DNA of 64,000 nucleotides from an uncultured Corynebacterium sp. (GCF_946998835.1 NZ_CAMQAZ010000008.1:27014-91013); one strand, 5' to 3'; positions 35,571-45,614 are shown, counted from the stretch's first letter. The notes: generated by a model from the letters alone, not told the origin. Numbers and translations are program-made.

Positions 35571-36992
35571 ATGGGCAACGATAAACCCCGCCGCACCGGT
35601 GGCGGACAAGGCCGCAATAATCGCCGGAACCACCGTGAGGACAATCGCGGTGGTATTGATCAGCCGCGCAAGGTTGCACTGAAGGTGCTGGCTGAAGTCC
35701 GCGAGAATGATGCCTACGCGAACCTGCTGCTGCCCAAGCTTCTGAAGGCACACAAACTCAAGGGCAGGGATGCCGCTTTTGCAACGGAGTTGACCTACGG
35801 CACACTGCGGGCGGAAGGCCTGTTGGACGCCGTGATTGAGGTGTCGTCGTCACGCCCATTGAGCGATATTGCCGGCCCGGTGATGGACGTGCTGCGCCTG
35901 GGCACCTACCAGCTGCTGCGTACGCGTGTCGATGCCTATGCGGCGGTCGATACCTCGGTGCGTGCGGTAGCGAAGGTGGCTGGTCCCGGTGCGCGCGGCT
36001 TTGTCAATGCCATCTTGCGGAAAGTCTCCACGAAGACTGAAAGCGAGTGGGTGGCTGAGATCGCGCCGGACCCCGCAACTGACCCGATTGGCTACGTGGC
36101 GATGAAGCACGCCCACCCGCGCTGGATTGCGATGGAGTTTGCCCGCGCACTCGGCGCGCAGGCCGGTGAGTTGCAGCAGGCGCTGGCCGCTGATGATGCC
36201 CGCCCGCTGGTGCACTTAGTTGCTCGCCCAGGCGAGATTACCGCAGAAGAGTTAGCTCTCATTACCGGTGGCGAGGAGGGGCCGTGGTCGCCGTACTGCG
36301 TGCGGTTGGACTCCGGCGCCCCGGGAGAATTAGAGCCGGTTCGACAGAGCTTAGCTGCGGTGCAGGATGAGGGTTCTCAGCTCATTGCGCGTGCCGTCAC
36401 GATGGCGCCAGTTACCGGGGAAGACAATGGTCGCTGGTTGGATCTGTGTTCTGGCCCCGGTGGTAAGTCAGCATTCATTGGTGGTATCGCCGCTATAGAG
36501 GGCGCGCAGCTCGATGCCGTAGAAGTATCTGCGACGCGCGCGGAACTGGTGAAGAAAGCCACGGCCGGGCTCCCGGTGACGGTAACCGTAGCCGATGGGC
36601 GTAATACCGGGCTGGACGCGGGCTTCGACCGCATTCTGGTGGATGCGCCGTGCTCTGGGCTGGGCTCACTTCGCCGTCGCCCGGAAGCCCGCTGGCGCAA
36701 GTCGCCGTCCGATCTCAACTCATTGACCGCGCTGCAATTTGAGCTGCTAAGCGAGGCTGTGCGTTTGGCCCGGCCGGGTGGCATCATCGTCTATTCCACG
36801 TGTTCTCCACATCTGCGGGAAACCCGGGGCATCGTCGATACGGCGTTGACCGGACTACCGGTGACCGAGTTGAATGCTCACGAGCTGGTAGCGCCGATGA
36901 CCGATGTCGGACCGTATCCGTCCGTGCAGATGTGGCCGCACCGCCACGGCACCGATGCGATGTTCTTCTCAGTTTTGCGCAAAAACGACTAG
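35571..36992 (+). CDS. rsmB: 16S rRNA (cytosine-967-C5)-methyltransferase
   Basis: 473 residues, ATG abutting the fmt stop. A basic N-terminal tail (about 1-35) precedes a NusB-like RNA-binding domain and a Rossmann methyltransferase. The SAM loop DLCSGPGGKSAF is near residue 290. The two catalytic cysteines are Cys361 (DAPCSGLGS) and Cys411 (YSTCSPH). The fmt-rsmB pairing is widespread. Confidence 0.94.
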   Translation: MGNDKPRRTGGGQGRNNRRNHREDNRGGIDQPRKVALKVLAEVRENDAYANLLLPKLLKAHKLKGRDAAFATELTYGTLRAEGLLDAVIEVSSSRPLSDIAGPVMDVLRLGTYQLLRTRVDAYAAVDTSVRAVAKVAGPGARGFVNAILRKVSTKTESEWVAEIAPDPATDPIGYVAMKHAHPRWIAMEFARALGAQAGELQQALAADDARPLVHLVARPGEITAEELALITGGEEGPWSPYCVRLDSGAPGELEPVRQSLAAVQDEGSQLIARAVTMAPVTGEDNGRWLDLCSGPGGKSAFIGGIAAIEGAQLDAVEVSATRAELVKKATAGLPVTVTVADGRNTGLDAGFDRILVDAPCSGLGSLRRRPEARWRKSPSDLNSLTALQFELLSEAVRLARPGGIIVYSTCSPHLRETRGIVDTALTGLPVTELNAHELVAPMTDVGPYPSVQMWPHRHGTDAMFFSVLRKND

Positions 36993-37003
36993 GCTCAGAG
37001 GGT

Positions 37004-37672
37004 ATGAGCGCACCAATTATTGCCCCGTCCATTCTCGCTGCTGATTTCGCTCGTCTCGACCGTGAGGTCGAGGCTGTAGCCAACGCTGATTGGCTGCATA
37101 TCGACGTGATGGATGGCCACTTCGTTCCGAATCTGTCCTTTGGCGCTCCGGTGCTGGAGGCTGTGGCTGCGGTGACGGATAAGTACTTGGATGTTCACCT
37201 CATGATTGAGAACCCGGAAAAGTGGGTCGACACCTACATTAAGGCGGGTGCGAGCTCCGTTATTTTCCACGTAGAGGCTGCCGATGATGCCATTGCACTG
37301 GCACGTCACATTCGTTCGCAGGGTGTGAGGGCCGGTTTCTCGCTGCGCCCGGGGACTCCAATTGAGCCGTGGTTGGACCACCTCGCCGAATTCGACGAGG
37401 TACTGGTGATGAGCGTTGAGCCCGGTTTCGGAGGTCAGTCCTTTATGCCAGATCAGCTGGCCAAGGTCGAGAAGCTGCGCGAGCGCATTGATGCCGATGG
37501 GCTGGATACGCTGATTGAAATCGACGGCGGTATCTCCGCCAAGACCATTGAATCCGCTGCTGCTGCTGGTTGCGACGCTTTTGTCGCAGGCTCGGCCGTC
37601 TTTGGTGCGGAAGATCGCGCAGCAGCCGTTGATGAACTGCGTGCGCTTGCAACTGCCGCTGCAGCTAACTAG
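37004..37672 (+). CDS. rpe: Ribulose-phosphate 3-epimerase
   Basis: 222 residues from ATG 37004, the start fitting the family N-terminus MSAPIIAPSILAADF; the frame continues upstream within rsmB without meaning. It interconverts ribulose-5-P and xylulose-5-P. HIDVMDGHFVPNLSFG and VEPGFGGQSFMP carry the metal and catalytic residues. It precedes the riboflavin genes, whose RibBA uses ribulose-5-P. Confidence 0.97.
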   Translation: MSAPIIAPSILAADFARLDREVEAVANADWLHIDVMDGHFVPNLSFGAPVLEAVAAVTDKYLDVHLMIENPEKWVDTYIKAGASSVIFHVEAADDAIALARHIRSQGVRAGFSLRPGTPIEPWLDHLAEFDEVLVMSVEPGFGGQSFMPDQLAKVEKLRERIDADGLDTLIEIDGGISAKTIESAAAAGCDAFVAGSAVFGAEDRAAAVDELRALATAAAAN

Positions 37673-37688
37673 TTGGCGGTGAGGCACG

Positions 37689-38750
37689 GTGGCACAGTTT
37701 CCCGATCTCGTCTCCGCACAACCGCTCACTGATGCAGCGGCAATGGCTCTGGCCATAGAAGCCGGCCAGCGAGTTCGCGGCACCACCTACCCGAATCCGC
37801 CGGTTGGTTGCGTCATCCTCGATTCTTCGGGCATTGCCGTAGGCGTCGCCGGAACAGAGCCAGTAGGCGGGCGTCACGCGGAACCTCAGGCATTGGAGAT
37901 GGCTGGCGTACGAGCTCAAGGCGGCACTGCGGTGGTCACTCTGGAGCCGTGCAACCACATCGGCCGCACACCACCATGCACTGAGGCACTTGCGTCAGCC
38001 GGCGTTTCCCGCGTCGTATTTGCAGTCGCTGACCCCAACCCGGTTGCCGCCGGCGGCAGCGAATGGTTGCGATACAAGGGGATCGAGGTCATCGAAGAAT
38101 TCCAACGCGATCGCGTAGCTGCTGGCTACCTGCGCCCGTGGATGCACTGGCAGCGGACACGCCGCCCACACATCACGCTCAAGACCGCCGGTACTCTCGA
38201 TGGTTTCGCTGCCGCTACCGACCACACTTCGCAGTGGATCACCGGGGAGCAAGCGCGAGCGCGGGTACATGTAGATCGTGCTCGTCGGCAAGCGATTGTG
38301 GTGGGAACAGGAACGGTACTCGCCGACAACCCACGTTTGACCGCGCGCACACCAGACGGAGTAGAGCTGCCGGCGCAACCTTTGCGCATCGCAATTGGTA
38401 CCTCGGAGATTGCCGCCGATGCGAATATTAGAGGGTCTAACTTCCGCCAGATTCGTACACACGACGTGGAAGTGGCACTCGAGACACTGGCGGATATGGG
38501 GCTTATCGACGTGCTGGTTGAAGGCGGCCCACGTCTGGCCAGCGCCTTCTTGGACGCCGATGCTGTCGACGCGATTGAGTCTTACATCGCTCCGGCGTTT
38601 CTCGGCGCCGGTCTGCCGGTGACTTCTGCCAACCATGAGACCACGATCACTGATATCTCACGCTTTCGCACCGCAGCGGTCGAAACATTGGGGGATGACG
38701 TTTTGATTACGGCTGTCCGTAGTGGCAAAGATCGCGGACAGACCAGCTAA
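37689..38750 (+). CDS. ribD: Riboflavin-specific deaminase / reductase
   Basis: 353 residues, GTG 17 bases after rpe. The N-terminal cytidine-deaminase fold has zinc ligands in GGRHAEPQAL and LEPCNHIGRTPPCTEAL. The C-terminal reductase domain starts near RPHITLKTAGTLDGF. It performs the second and third steps of riboflavin synthesis. No FMN riboswitch is visible in the short spacer before it. Confidence 0.95.
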   Translation: MAQFPDLVSAQPLTDAAAMALAIEAGQRVRGTTYPNPPVGCVILDSSGIAVGVAGTEPVGGRHAEPQALEMAGVRAQGGTAVVTLEPCNHIGRTPPCTEALASAGVSRVVFAVADPNPVAAGGSEWLRYKGIEVIEEFQRDRVAAGYLRPWMHWQRTRRPHITLKTAGTLDGFAAATDHTSQWITGEQARARVHVDRARRQAIVVGTGTVLADNPRLTARTPDGVELPAQPLRIAIGTSEIAADANIRGSNFRQIRTHDVEVALETLADMGLIDVLVEGGPRLASAFLDADAVDAIESYIAPAFLGAGLPVTSANHETTITDISRFRTAAVETLGDDVLITAVRSGKDRGQTS

Positions 38751-38811
38751 AGTTAATTTTGCAAATAATTTTTGAATTTGTAACACGACGTAAAGGAACC
38801 GCCTGACCACA

Positions 38812-39399
38812 ATGTTTACGGGAATCGTTGAGGAACTCGGCGAAATTCGCGAAATAAGCCGCGAAGCCGATTCCATTACTCTGACTATCCGCGCGACCAC
38901 CGTGCTTGACGACGTTCACCACGGCGATTCCATTGCTGTCAATGGTGTTTGCTTGACCGTGGTGGAGTTCGGCGATGACTTTTTCACCGCTGACCTTATG
39001 CAGGAGACTCTGGACAGGTCGAGTCTCGGCCAGGTTGAAGTCGGCTCCAAGGTCAACCTCGAACGCGCAACTGCCGTCGGACAGCGCCTCGGTGGCCATA
39101 TAGTGCAGGGCCACGTCGATGGCACTGGTGAGATTCTTTCCCGTACGCCTGGCGAGCGCTGGGAAGTAGTACGCATTTGCCTGCCGGAGCAGCTGAACAA
39201 GTACGTCGTGGAAAAGGGATCGATTGCCGTGGACGGCACCTCGCTGACTGTCTCTGCAGTAGGTGAGGGGTTCTTTGAGGTCAGCCTTATTCCCACCACA
39301 CTGACGGATTCTGTTATCGGCTCGGCGTCGGTGGGTACCAAGGTCAATTTGGAAGTCGATGTGCTAGCCAAGTATGTCGAGAAAATGTTGGAAAGATAA
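38812..39399 (+). CDS. ribE: Riboflavin synthase, alpha chain
   Basis: 195 residues, ATG at 38812 with AAAGGAA upstream. Two similar beta barrels each contain the lumazine-binding motif: MFTGIVEELGEI at the N-terminus and VQGHVDGTGEI near residue 100. It dismutates two lumazines to riboflavin. It is called ribC in some naming schemes. Confidence 0.96.
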   Translation: MFTGIVEELGEIREISREADSITLTIRATTVLDDVHHGDSIAVNGVCLTVVEFGDDFFTADLMQETLDRSSLGQVEVGSKVNLERATAVGQRLGGHIVQGHVDGTGEILSRTPGERWEVVRICLPEQLNKYVVEKGSIAVDGTSLTVSAVGEGFFEVSLIPTTLTDSVIGSASVGTKVNLEVDVLAKYVEKMLER

Positions 39400-39410
39400 G
39401 CTACAAAACT

Positions 39411-40673
39411 GTGATTAAGTTCGATTCCGTAGAACGGGCCATTGCGGACATCGCAGCCGGCAAGGCCGTGGTTGTCGTTGATGATGAGGATCGTGAGAAC
39501 GAAGGCGACATCATCTTCGCCGCCGAGAAGGCAACGCCTGAACTTGTTGCCTTCATGGTTCGCTATTCCTCTGGTTACATTTGCGCACCGCTAACCGGCG
39601 AGGACTGCGAGCGTCTCAATCTCCCGCCGATGGTGTCGGAGAACGAGGATGCCCGAGGCACCGCGTACACCGTCACCGTTGACGCCAACACCGGCACGAC
39701 CGGTATTTCTGCCACCGATCGCGCAAACACCATTCGTACGCTGGCTGATCCGACCTCGAATCCACACGATTTCACCCGCCCAGGCCACGTGGTTCCGCTG
39801 CGCGCTCGCGACGGCGGTGTCCTCGTGCGTGCTGGCCACACCGAGGCATCGGTCGATCTCGCCCGACTTGCAGGGTTGCGTCCCGCAGGTGTCCTCTGCG
39901 AAGTCGTCTCTGAGGACGATCCGACGGGCATGGCGCGTGCAGAGGAGTTGCGTCGGTTCTGTGACAAGCACGAACTGTCGCTAATCTCCATCGAGCAGCT
40001 CATCGAGTACCGTCGTCGGCACGAGCAGCTTATTGAGCGCGTCGTTGAAACTAAACTCCCAACCGAATTTGGCGAATTCCGTGCCATCGGCTACCGCAGC
40101 CTTATCGACGGAGTTGAGCACGTCGCCCTCGTTGTAGGAGATGTCACCTCCAACGACGGCCAGGACGTGCTCGTACGCGTCCACTCCGAGTGCCTGACCG
40201 GTGATGCATTGGGGTCTCGCCGTTGTGACTGTGGTCAGCAGCTGCACAACTCCATGCGCATGGTCCATGAGGCCGGTCGTGGTGTGATTCTCTACATGCG
40301 CGGCCACGAGGGCCGCGGTATTGGTCTGATGCCAAAACTGCAGGCCTATCACTTGCAAGATGAAGGCGCGGACACCGTCGATGCCAATCTCGCACTGGGC
40401 TTGCCGACGGATGCTCGCGAATACGGCACCGGTGCGCAGATTTTGCAGGACCTCGGAGTCAAAACCATGGCGCTGTTGACGAACAACCCGACCAAGCGTG
40501 CTGGCCTCGGAGGCTATGGTCTGGAAATGAGTCGCCGAGTACCGGTGCCAGTTGAGGTCAATGAAGATAACTTGAAATACTTGGTGACTAAGCGCGAGCG
40601 CATGGGCCATGAACTTCCCTGGTTGGATGAGTACATCGAGGCCCACGGCATTTCGACTAAAGGAGCACAGTAG
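39411..40673 (+). CDS. ribBA: Bifunctional DHBP synthase / GTP cyclohydrolase II
   Basis: 420 residues, GTG at 39411. The N-terminal RibB domain (about 1-200) has DDEDRENEGDIIFAAE. The C-terminal RibA domain has the zinc site CLTGDALGSRRCDCG, the MRGHEGRGIGL motif and LLTNNPTKRAGL. It feeds both branches of riboflavin synthesis from ribulose-5-P and GTP. ribH starts directly after its stop. It is often named ribA in corynebacteria. Confidence 0.96.
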   Translation: MIKFDSVERAIADIAAGKAVVVVDDEDRENEGDIIFAAEKATPELVAFMVRYSSGYICAPLTGEDCERLNLPPMVSENEDARGTAYTVTVDANTGTTGISATDRANTIRTLADPTSNPHDFTRPGHVVPLRARDGGVLVRAGHTEASVDLARLAGLRPAGVLCEVVSEDDPTGMARAEELRRFCDKHELSLISIEQLIEYRRRHEQLIERVVETKLPTEFGEFRAIGYRSLIDGVEHVALVVGDVTSNDGQDVLVRVHSECLTGDALGSRRCDCGQQLHNSMRMVHEAGRGVILYMRGHEGRGIGLMPKLQAYHLQDEGADTVDANLALGLPTDAREYGTGAQILQDLGVKTMALLTNNPTKRAGLGGYGLEMSRRVPVPVEVNEDNLKYLVTKRERMGHELPWLDEYIEAHGISTKGAQ

Positions 40674-41156
40674 ATGAGTGGCGCAGGTCTTCCTGACGTT
40701 TCCGTTCCCGATTCCACTGGCGTGACCGTCGGCTTGGTCACCTCTCACTGGAACGAGGAGATTACCGGACAGCTTCGTCGTGAAGCGCTGGCACAAGCTG
40801 ATGAGGTCGGCGCTGTGGTGACGGACGTGACTGTCGTCGGTGCCTTGGAGATTCCTGTTGTGGCACAGCAGCTCGCGCGAACCCATGATGCCGTAGTAGC
40901 ACTGGGATGCGTTATCCGCGGTGGCACGCCGCACTTCGACTATGTCTGTGATTCGGTGACTGAGGGGCTAACGCGGATTGCACTAGACTGCGAAACGCCA
41001 GTTGGCAATGGTGTGCTGACCTGCAACACTGAACAGCAGGCAATTGATCGTGCCGGCGGTGAGGGAGCTGTGGAGAATAAGGGTCGTGAGGCCATGGCCG
41101 CAGCGCTGCACACCGTCGCCGTGTTGAAGTCTCTTCGTGAAGGTGGAGCTGAGTAA
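40674..41156 (+). CDS. ribH: 6,7-Dimethyl-8-ribityllumazine synthase
   Basis: 160 residues, ATG abutting ribBA, with AAAGGAGCA upstream. The signature VALGCVIRGGTPHFDYVCDSV-type region around residue 80 contains the catalytic His. It condenses DHBP with the pyrimidine intermediate. It completes the ribD-ribE-ribBA-ribH order. Confidence 0.96.
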   Translation: MSGAGLPDVSVPDSTGVTVGLVTSHWNEEITGQLRREALAQADEVGAVVTDVTVVGALEIPVVAQQLARTHDAVVALGCVIRGGTPHFDYVCDSVTEGLTRIALDCETPVGNGVLTCNTEQQAIDRAGGEGAVENKGREAMAAALHTVAVLKSLREGGAE

Positions 41157-41158
41157 GA

Positions 41159-41653
41159 ATGGGTAACCCCGAACGCCAAAGCAATTCGACCACCGCGAAT
41201 AACGGTAGCGATGACAAGTGGCTGCTGGAAATCACGTCACAGAAGCTGCGCTTGTGGGCAATTATTGCCGCAGTCGTTGTCTTCGCTATCCATATCTTCA
41301 TGGGTATTGTGGTGGACTTTGGCGACACCGGCGCTTCGGTGACAACCATTGACCAGCTGGCCTTTCCCATGATCGGTCTGATTATCGCCGGGGTATTCCT
41401 GCTGCTCACTCGCGCGCGCGTGCGCGTTAATGCCGAGGGCGTAGAAGTCCGCAATCTGCTTAACGCCAAGTTCTATCCGTGGGTCGATATCTACGGTCTG
41501 AGCTTTCCGAAGAAGTCCCGCTGGGCCCGCCTGGAGCTGCCGGATTTTGAGTTCGTGCCGATGCTGGCCATTCAATCGGCTGACGGTGCCAGGGTAGTGG
41601 AGGACATCCGCCGGTTCCGTGAACTTGAAGACAAGTTCATGCCGGAGGACTAG
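41159..41653 (+). CDS. PH-domain membrane protein
   Basis: 164 residues, ATG two bases after the ribH stop. A polar N-terminus is followed by two membrane helices at about 33-52 and 61-80, then a bacterial PH-like domain (RVRVNAEGVEVRNLL, KFYPWVDIYGLSFP, LAIQSADGARV). This fits the low-molecular-weight antigen 6 / bacterial PH family found after ribH in many actinobacteria. The role is unknown. Its position suggests translation together with the rib genes. Confidence 0.8.
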   Translation: MGNPERQSNSTTANNGSDDKWLLEITSQKLRLWAIIAAVVVFAIHIFMGIVVDFGDTGASVTTIDQLAFPMIGLIIAGVFLLLTRARVRVNAEGVEVRNLLNAKFYPWVDIYGLSFPKKSRWARLELPDFEFVPMLAIQSADGARVVEDIRRFRELEDKFMPED

Positions 41654-41683
41654 CCCCAAGGACACGTTGTAAGGACACCGTAA

Positions 41684-43699
41684 GTGACTGACCCCTCTCA
41701 GTACCGTCCCGCCCCCGGCACCATCCCTACGGAGCCGGGGGTGTACCGTTTTCTCGATTCGACCGGTCGCGTGCTCTACGTCGGTAAGGCGAAGAATCTC
41801 CGTGCCCGATTGTCGAATTATTTCCAGGACTTAACTCGGCTGCACCCCCGCACACGCCAGATGGTGCAGTCCGCCTCTAAGGTGACATGGACCGTTGTTC
41901 ACAACGAGGTCGAAGCGCTGCAGCTGGAGTACACCTGGATTAAACGCTTTAATCCGCGGTTCAACGTGATGTACCGCGACGACAAGTCGTACCCAATGCT
42001 GGCTGTCAGCGTCGGAGAGCTGTACCCGCGGCTCTTTCTCTACCGAGGACCACGCCGTAAGGGGGTGCGCTATTTTGGCCCTTACTCGCACGCGTGGGCT
42101 ATCCGGGAAACGCTCGACTTGCTAACTCGAGTTTTTCCTGCCCGCACCTGTTCAAAGGGCGTTTTCAACCGACAGCAGGCCTTGGGGCGACCGTGTTTGC
42201 TCGGCTATATCGACAAGTGTTCGGCACCCTGCGTTGGTCGTGTGAGTGCCGAGGAGCATCGCGAAATCGTTCGTGGTTTTACCAGCTTCATGTCGGGTAA
42301 CACGGGCCCAGTGACCAGACGTTTGAAGAAGGAAATGGAGGAAGCCGCCGCAGAGCTGGACTTCGAACGCGCAGCTAGCCTCCGCGACAATCTCGCCGCT
42401 ATCGACAAGGTCATGGAACGCCAGTCCGTCGTGCTTTCCGACGCCGCTGACGCCGACTTTATTGCGCTAGCAACCGACGAATTGGAAGCAGCGGTACAGA
42501 TTTTCCACGTTCGGGCAGGACGTATTTACGGTCAGCGCGGCTGGGTAGTGGAGAAGTCAGGCGAGTACGCGACCAATGAGTTCCACGAGGGAGAACCCGA
42601 CCCCAGCCTGGGCGGACTATTGACGCAATTTCTCACACAGTTCTACGGCGATGCTGCCAAGCACGCAGATGTCGATGGCGATGAATCGACAACTGCCGCC
42701 CAGGTTGTGCCTCGCGAAATTCTCGTCCAAGCTACGCCCGACGATCTTGACGAAATCACTGCGTTTTTGGCCGACATCCGTGGTACCAATGTGGATATTC
42801 GCGTTCCACAACGCGGTGACAAGCGCACTCTTATGGAAACCGTGCAGAAGAATGCTGCTGAAGCCCTGCGGCAGCACAAGTTAAAGCGGAGCGGAGATCT
42901 GACTACTCGTTCCCAAGCTCTCTCCGAGCTTCAAGACGCGCTGTTTATGGATGAGGCACCACTTCGCATCGAATGCACTGATATTTCACATATTCAAGGC
43001 ACGGATGTCGTGGCCTCCTTGGTTGTCTTCGAAGATGGTTTGCCAAAGAAATCCGACTACCGCCGCTATCGCATTAAGGATGCAGCTGGTGACGGCCGCT
43101 CGGACGACGTCGGTTCCATCGCCGAGGTGGTACGCCGCCGCTTCCTGCGTCACAACGAGGACAAGCTCGCCATGCCCGATGATGCCAGTGAGATGTTCGT
43201 GGAGGAAACAACCGATGCCGTCGATGAGCAATCTCGCAACAGCCGGAAGTTCGCCTACCCGCCGCAGTTGTTCATCGTCGATGGTGGTGCGCCGCAGGTC
43301 GCGGCTGCACAGGCAGTCCTCGATGAACTCGAGGTCACCGATGTAACCCTGGTTGGTATTGCCAAGCGCTTGGAAGAGCTGTGGATCCCCGACGACGATG
43401 AACCGCTGATTCTGCCACGCAACTCAGAAGCGATGTACCTTATCCAGCGAATTCGCGATGAGGCGCACCGCTTTGCCATTACCTATCACCGCCAGCAACG
43501 TTCCAAGCGGATGCGCTCATCGGTACTTGATGGCATCAAGGGGCTGGGGCCAGCACGCCGAAGTGAGTTGGTAAAACACTTCGGTTCCGTTGCAGCGCTG
43601 AAGAAGGCCAACGTCGAGCAGATTGAAGAAGTTCCCGGTTTCGGTCCGATGCTCGCGAAAACGGTCTACGACTATCTGCATCCGGCCGAGCACACCTAA
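41684..43699 (+). CDS. uvrC: Excinuclease ABC subunit C
   Basis: 671 residues, GTG at 41684. It makes the two incisions in nucleotide excision repair. The GIY-YIG-type N-terminal nuclease (PGVYRFLDSTGRVLYVGKAK) is at about 17-36, the UvrB-contact segment near 205-240 (MEEAAAELDFERAASLRDNL), and the RNase H-like nuclease in the middle. Tandem helix-hairpin-helix motifs are at the end (GLGPARRSELVKHFGS, EEVPGFGPMLA). Confidence 0.97.
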   Translation: MTDPSQYRPAPGTIPTEPGVYRFLDSTGRVLYVGKAKNLRARLSNYFQDLTRLHPRTRQMVQSASKVTWTVVHNEVEALQLEYTWIKRFNPRFNVMYRDDKSYPMLAVSVGELYPRLFLYRGPRRKGVRYFGPYSHAWAIRETLDLLTRVFPARTCSKGVFNRQQALGRPCLLGYIDKCSAPCVGRVSAEEHREIVRGFTSFMSGNTGPVTRRLKKEMEEAAAELDFERAASLRDNLAAIDKVMERQSVVLSDAADADFIALATDELEAAVQIFHVRAGRIYGQRGWVVEKSGEYATNEFHEGEPDPSLGGLLTQFLTQFYGDAAKHADVDGDESTTAAQVVPREILVQATPDDLDEITAFLADIRGTNVDIRVPQRGDKRTLMETVQKNAAEALRQHKLKRSGDLTTRSQALSELQDALFMDEAPLRIECTDISHIQGTDVVASLVVFEDGLPKKSDYRRYRIKDAAGDGRSDDVGSIAEVVRRRFLRHNEDKLAMPDDASEMFVEETTDAVDEQSRNSRKFAYPPQLFIVDGGAPQVAAAQAVLDELEVTDVTLVGIAKRLEELWIPDDDEPLILPRNSEAMYLIQRIRDEAHRFAITYHRQQRSKRMRSSVLDGIKGLGPARRSELVKHFGSVAALKKANVEQIEEVPGFGPMLAKTVYDYLHPAEHT

Positions 43700-43752
43700 A
43701 ACTGCGAGCACGAACCGAGAGCGCGCGGCCGAAAGTGTATTAGAGTGAGGGC

Positions 43753-44643
43753 ATGATTACTTCGGGTTATTCCCCTCAGGCTGAAAAGTCACTTGTGTTG
43801 ATTACCGGTATGTCCGGTTCCGGACGCAATACGGCTGCCAGTATCTTGGAGGAGATGGGCTGGTATGTTGCAGACAACCTGCCCCCGGAGCTGATTATGC
43901 GAATGGTCGAGCTGTCATTTGAGGCGGACTCACCGGTGGAGCGTCTCGCTATCGTCACTGACGTGCGCTCACGGGCATTTGCCGGCAGTTTGGGGGAGGT
44001 CCTCGACGGCCTGCGCAATGAGGGACGCCAGCCATATGTCATCTTTTTTGATGCCAATGATGACACTCTTATCGCTCGCTATGATTCCGTCCGGCGCACC
44101 CATCCACTGCAAGAAAATGGGACACTTTCGCAGGGCATTGCGGCTGAGCGTCAGATGTTGCTTCCGATAAAGGGCATGTCTGATCTAGTGGTGGATACCT
44201 CCGACATGAGCGTTCACGATTTGCGGCGTGAGCTGGAGCATCAACTGTCGGACTCCGCAAATAAGATTCAGCAAATCACTATCGAATCATTTGGGTTCAA
44301 ACACGGTGCTCCGCGCGATGCCGACATGCTTTTCGACGTTCGCTTTCTCCCCAACCCCTATTGGATACCGGAGCTGCGTGCCGGCCGCGGTACCAATTCG
44401 GCTGTGGCCGACTACGTGCTCTCACAGCCAGAGTCGCAGGGGTTCTTGGACAACGTCACACACTTGATTGAGTTGGTTTTGCCCGGGTATCGCCGTGAGG
44501 GCAAGGGATTTATGACTATCGCTGTGGGATGCACCGGAGGCCATCACCGAAGTGTGGCCATGTCGGAGGCGCTGGCGAAGAAACTCGATGGAGTTTCCGG
44601 GATCAACGTCAACGTCGTCCATCGCGATATTGACCGCAATTAG
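43753..44643 (+). CDS. rapZ: RapZ/YvcJ-family nucleotide-binding protein
   Basis: 296 residues, ATG at 43753 with GTGAGG upstream. The N-terminal P-loop-like segment is GMSGSGRNT (residues 19-27), with Arg where Lys is normal, a replacement I recall from other actinobacterial members. GWYVADNLPPELI and the C-terminal GCTGGHHRSVAMSE are family hallmarks. In E. coli RapZ controls glmS via small RNAs; that system is not expected here, so the role is unclear. It lies in the uvrC-rapZ-yvcK-whiA block. Confidence 0.93.
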   Translation: MITSGYSPQAEKSLVLITGMSGSGRNTAASILEEMGWYVADNLPPELIMRMVELSFEADSPVERLAIVTDVRSRAFAGSLGEVLDGLRNEGRQPYVIFFDANDDTLIARYDSVRRTHPLQENGTLSQGIAAERQMLLPIKGMSDLVVDTSDMSVHDLRRELEHQLSDSANKIQQITIESFGFKHGAPRDADMLFDVRFLPNPYWIPELRAGRGTNSAVADYVLSQPESQGFLDNVTHLIELVLPGYRREGKGFMTIAVGCTGGHHRSVAMSEALAKKLDGVSGINVNVVHRDIDRN

Positions 44644-44666
44644 CGGTTTTCGTGGAGGTGTAGAAA

Positions 44667-45614
44667 TTGACTTCGATTACCAGCCTGGGTGGTGGCCATG
44701 GTCTATTTGCCACGCTGAGGGCAGACCGCCAGGTCGCTGACCATGTCACCGCTGTAGTCACGGTTGCTGACGACGGAGGATCCTCAGGGCGCCTTCGTCG
44801 TGAACTGGGCCAAATCCCTCCGGGGGATCTGCGCATGGCGCTCGCTGCACTGTCTGCGGACACAGAAAAAGGCGATCTTTGGGAAAAGACGCTGCAGCAC
44901 CGCTTCGGCGGGACCGGTGCACTGGCAGGACATGCCATTGGCAACCTCATCATTGCTGGTCTCACCAGCGTGATGGGAAACGAAGTCGACGCGCTTGACG
45001 AAATTGGTAGGCTCCTGAAGATTCAGGGGCGCGTGGTACCGATGTCACCAATTCCGCTAGAGATTGAGGCAGAGGTCGTAGGTCTCGAGCAGGATGCCCG
45101 CGTCGTTCGCCAGGTTCGTGGCCAAGTCGCGGTGGCAACTACTCCTGGACAGGTACGCCGAATCCACCTCATTCCCGAGGCTCCGCCAGCCTCCGAGGAA
45201 GCCGTGGAAGCTATTCTCAATGCTGATTTGGTAACGCTGGGGCCGGGCTCATGGTTCACTTCGGTCCTGCCACATATGCAGGTGCCGGGGTTGCGAGACG
45301 CACTGCAGGAAACCGATGCCACGACTGTGGTGGTGCTGAATCTCGTCGCTGAGCCAGGGGAGACCGCAGGTTTCTCGTCCGAACGACACATCCACATGCT
45401 CATTCAGCACGCACCCGATTTGACGCTCGATTACGTGCTTGTCGACGACAACACGCCGCTCGCGGACACCGAACGGGAATACCTACAGCGAGCTGCGGAC
45501 AGCCTCGACGCGAAAGTCGTCTTCGCCGATGTGCAGGAAATAGATGGCTACGGAGCTCTGACAGGCCGGCATTCACCTGAGAAGCTGGCTGTTGCACTTC
45601 GCCAATTCCTCTAG
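44667..45614 (+). CDS. yvcK: Gluconeogenesis factor YvcK (CofD-like, UDP-GlcNAc-binding)
   Basis: 315 residues from TTG 44667, preceded by GTGGAGGTG. SLGGGHGLFATLR near the start, VTVADDGGSSGRLRRELG and PPGDLRMALAAL are family motifs. It is required for growth and cell shape on gluconeogenic carbon in other Gram-positives. A short hairpin with a T-rich tail follows the gene. Confidence 0.92.
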   Translation: MTSITSLGGGHGLFATLRADRQVADHVTAVVTVADDGGSSGRLRRELGQIPPGDLRMALAALSADTEKGDLWEKTLQHRFGGTGALAGHAIGNLIIAGLTSVMGNEVDALDEIGRLLKIQGRVVPMSPIPLEIEAEVVGLEQDARVVRQVRGQVAVATTPGQVRRIHLIPEAPPASEEAVEAILNADLVTLGPGSWFTSVLPHMQVPGLRDALQETDATTVVVLNLVAEPGETAGFSSERHIHMLIQHAPDLTLDYVLVDDNTPLADTEREYLQRAADSLDAKVVFADVQEIDGYGALTGRHSPEKLAVALRQFL

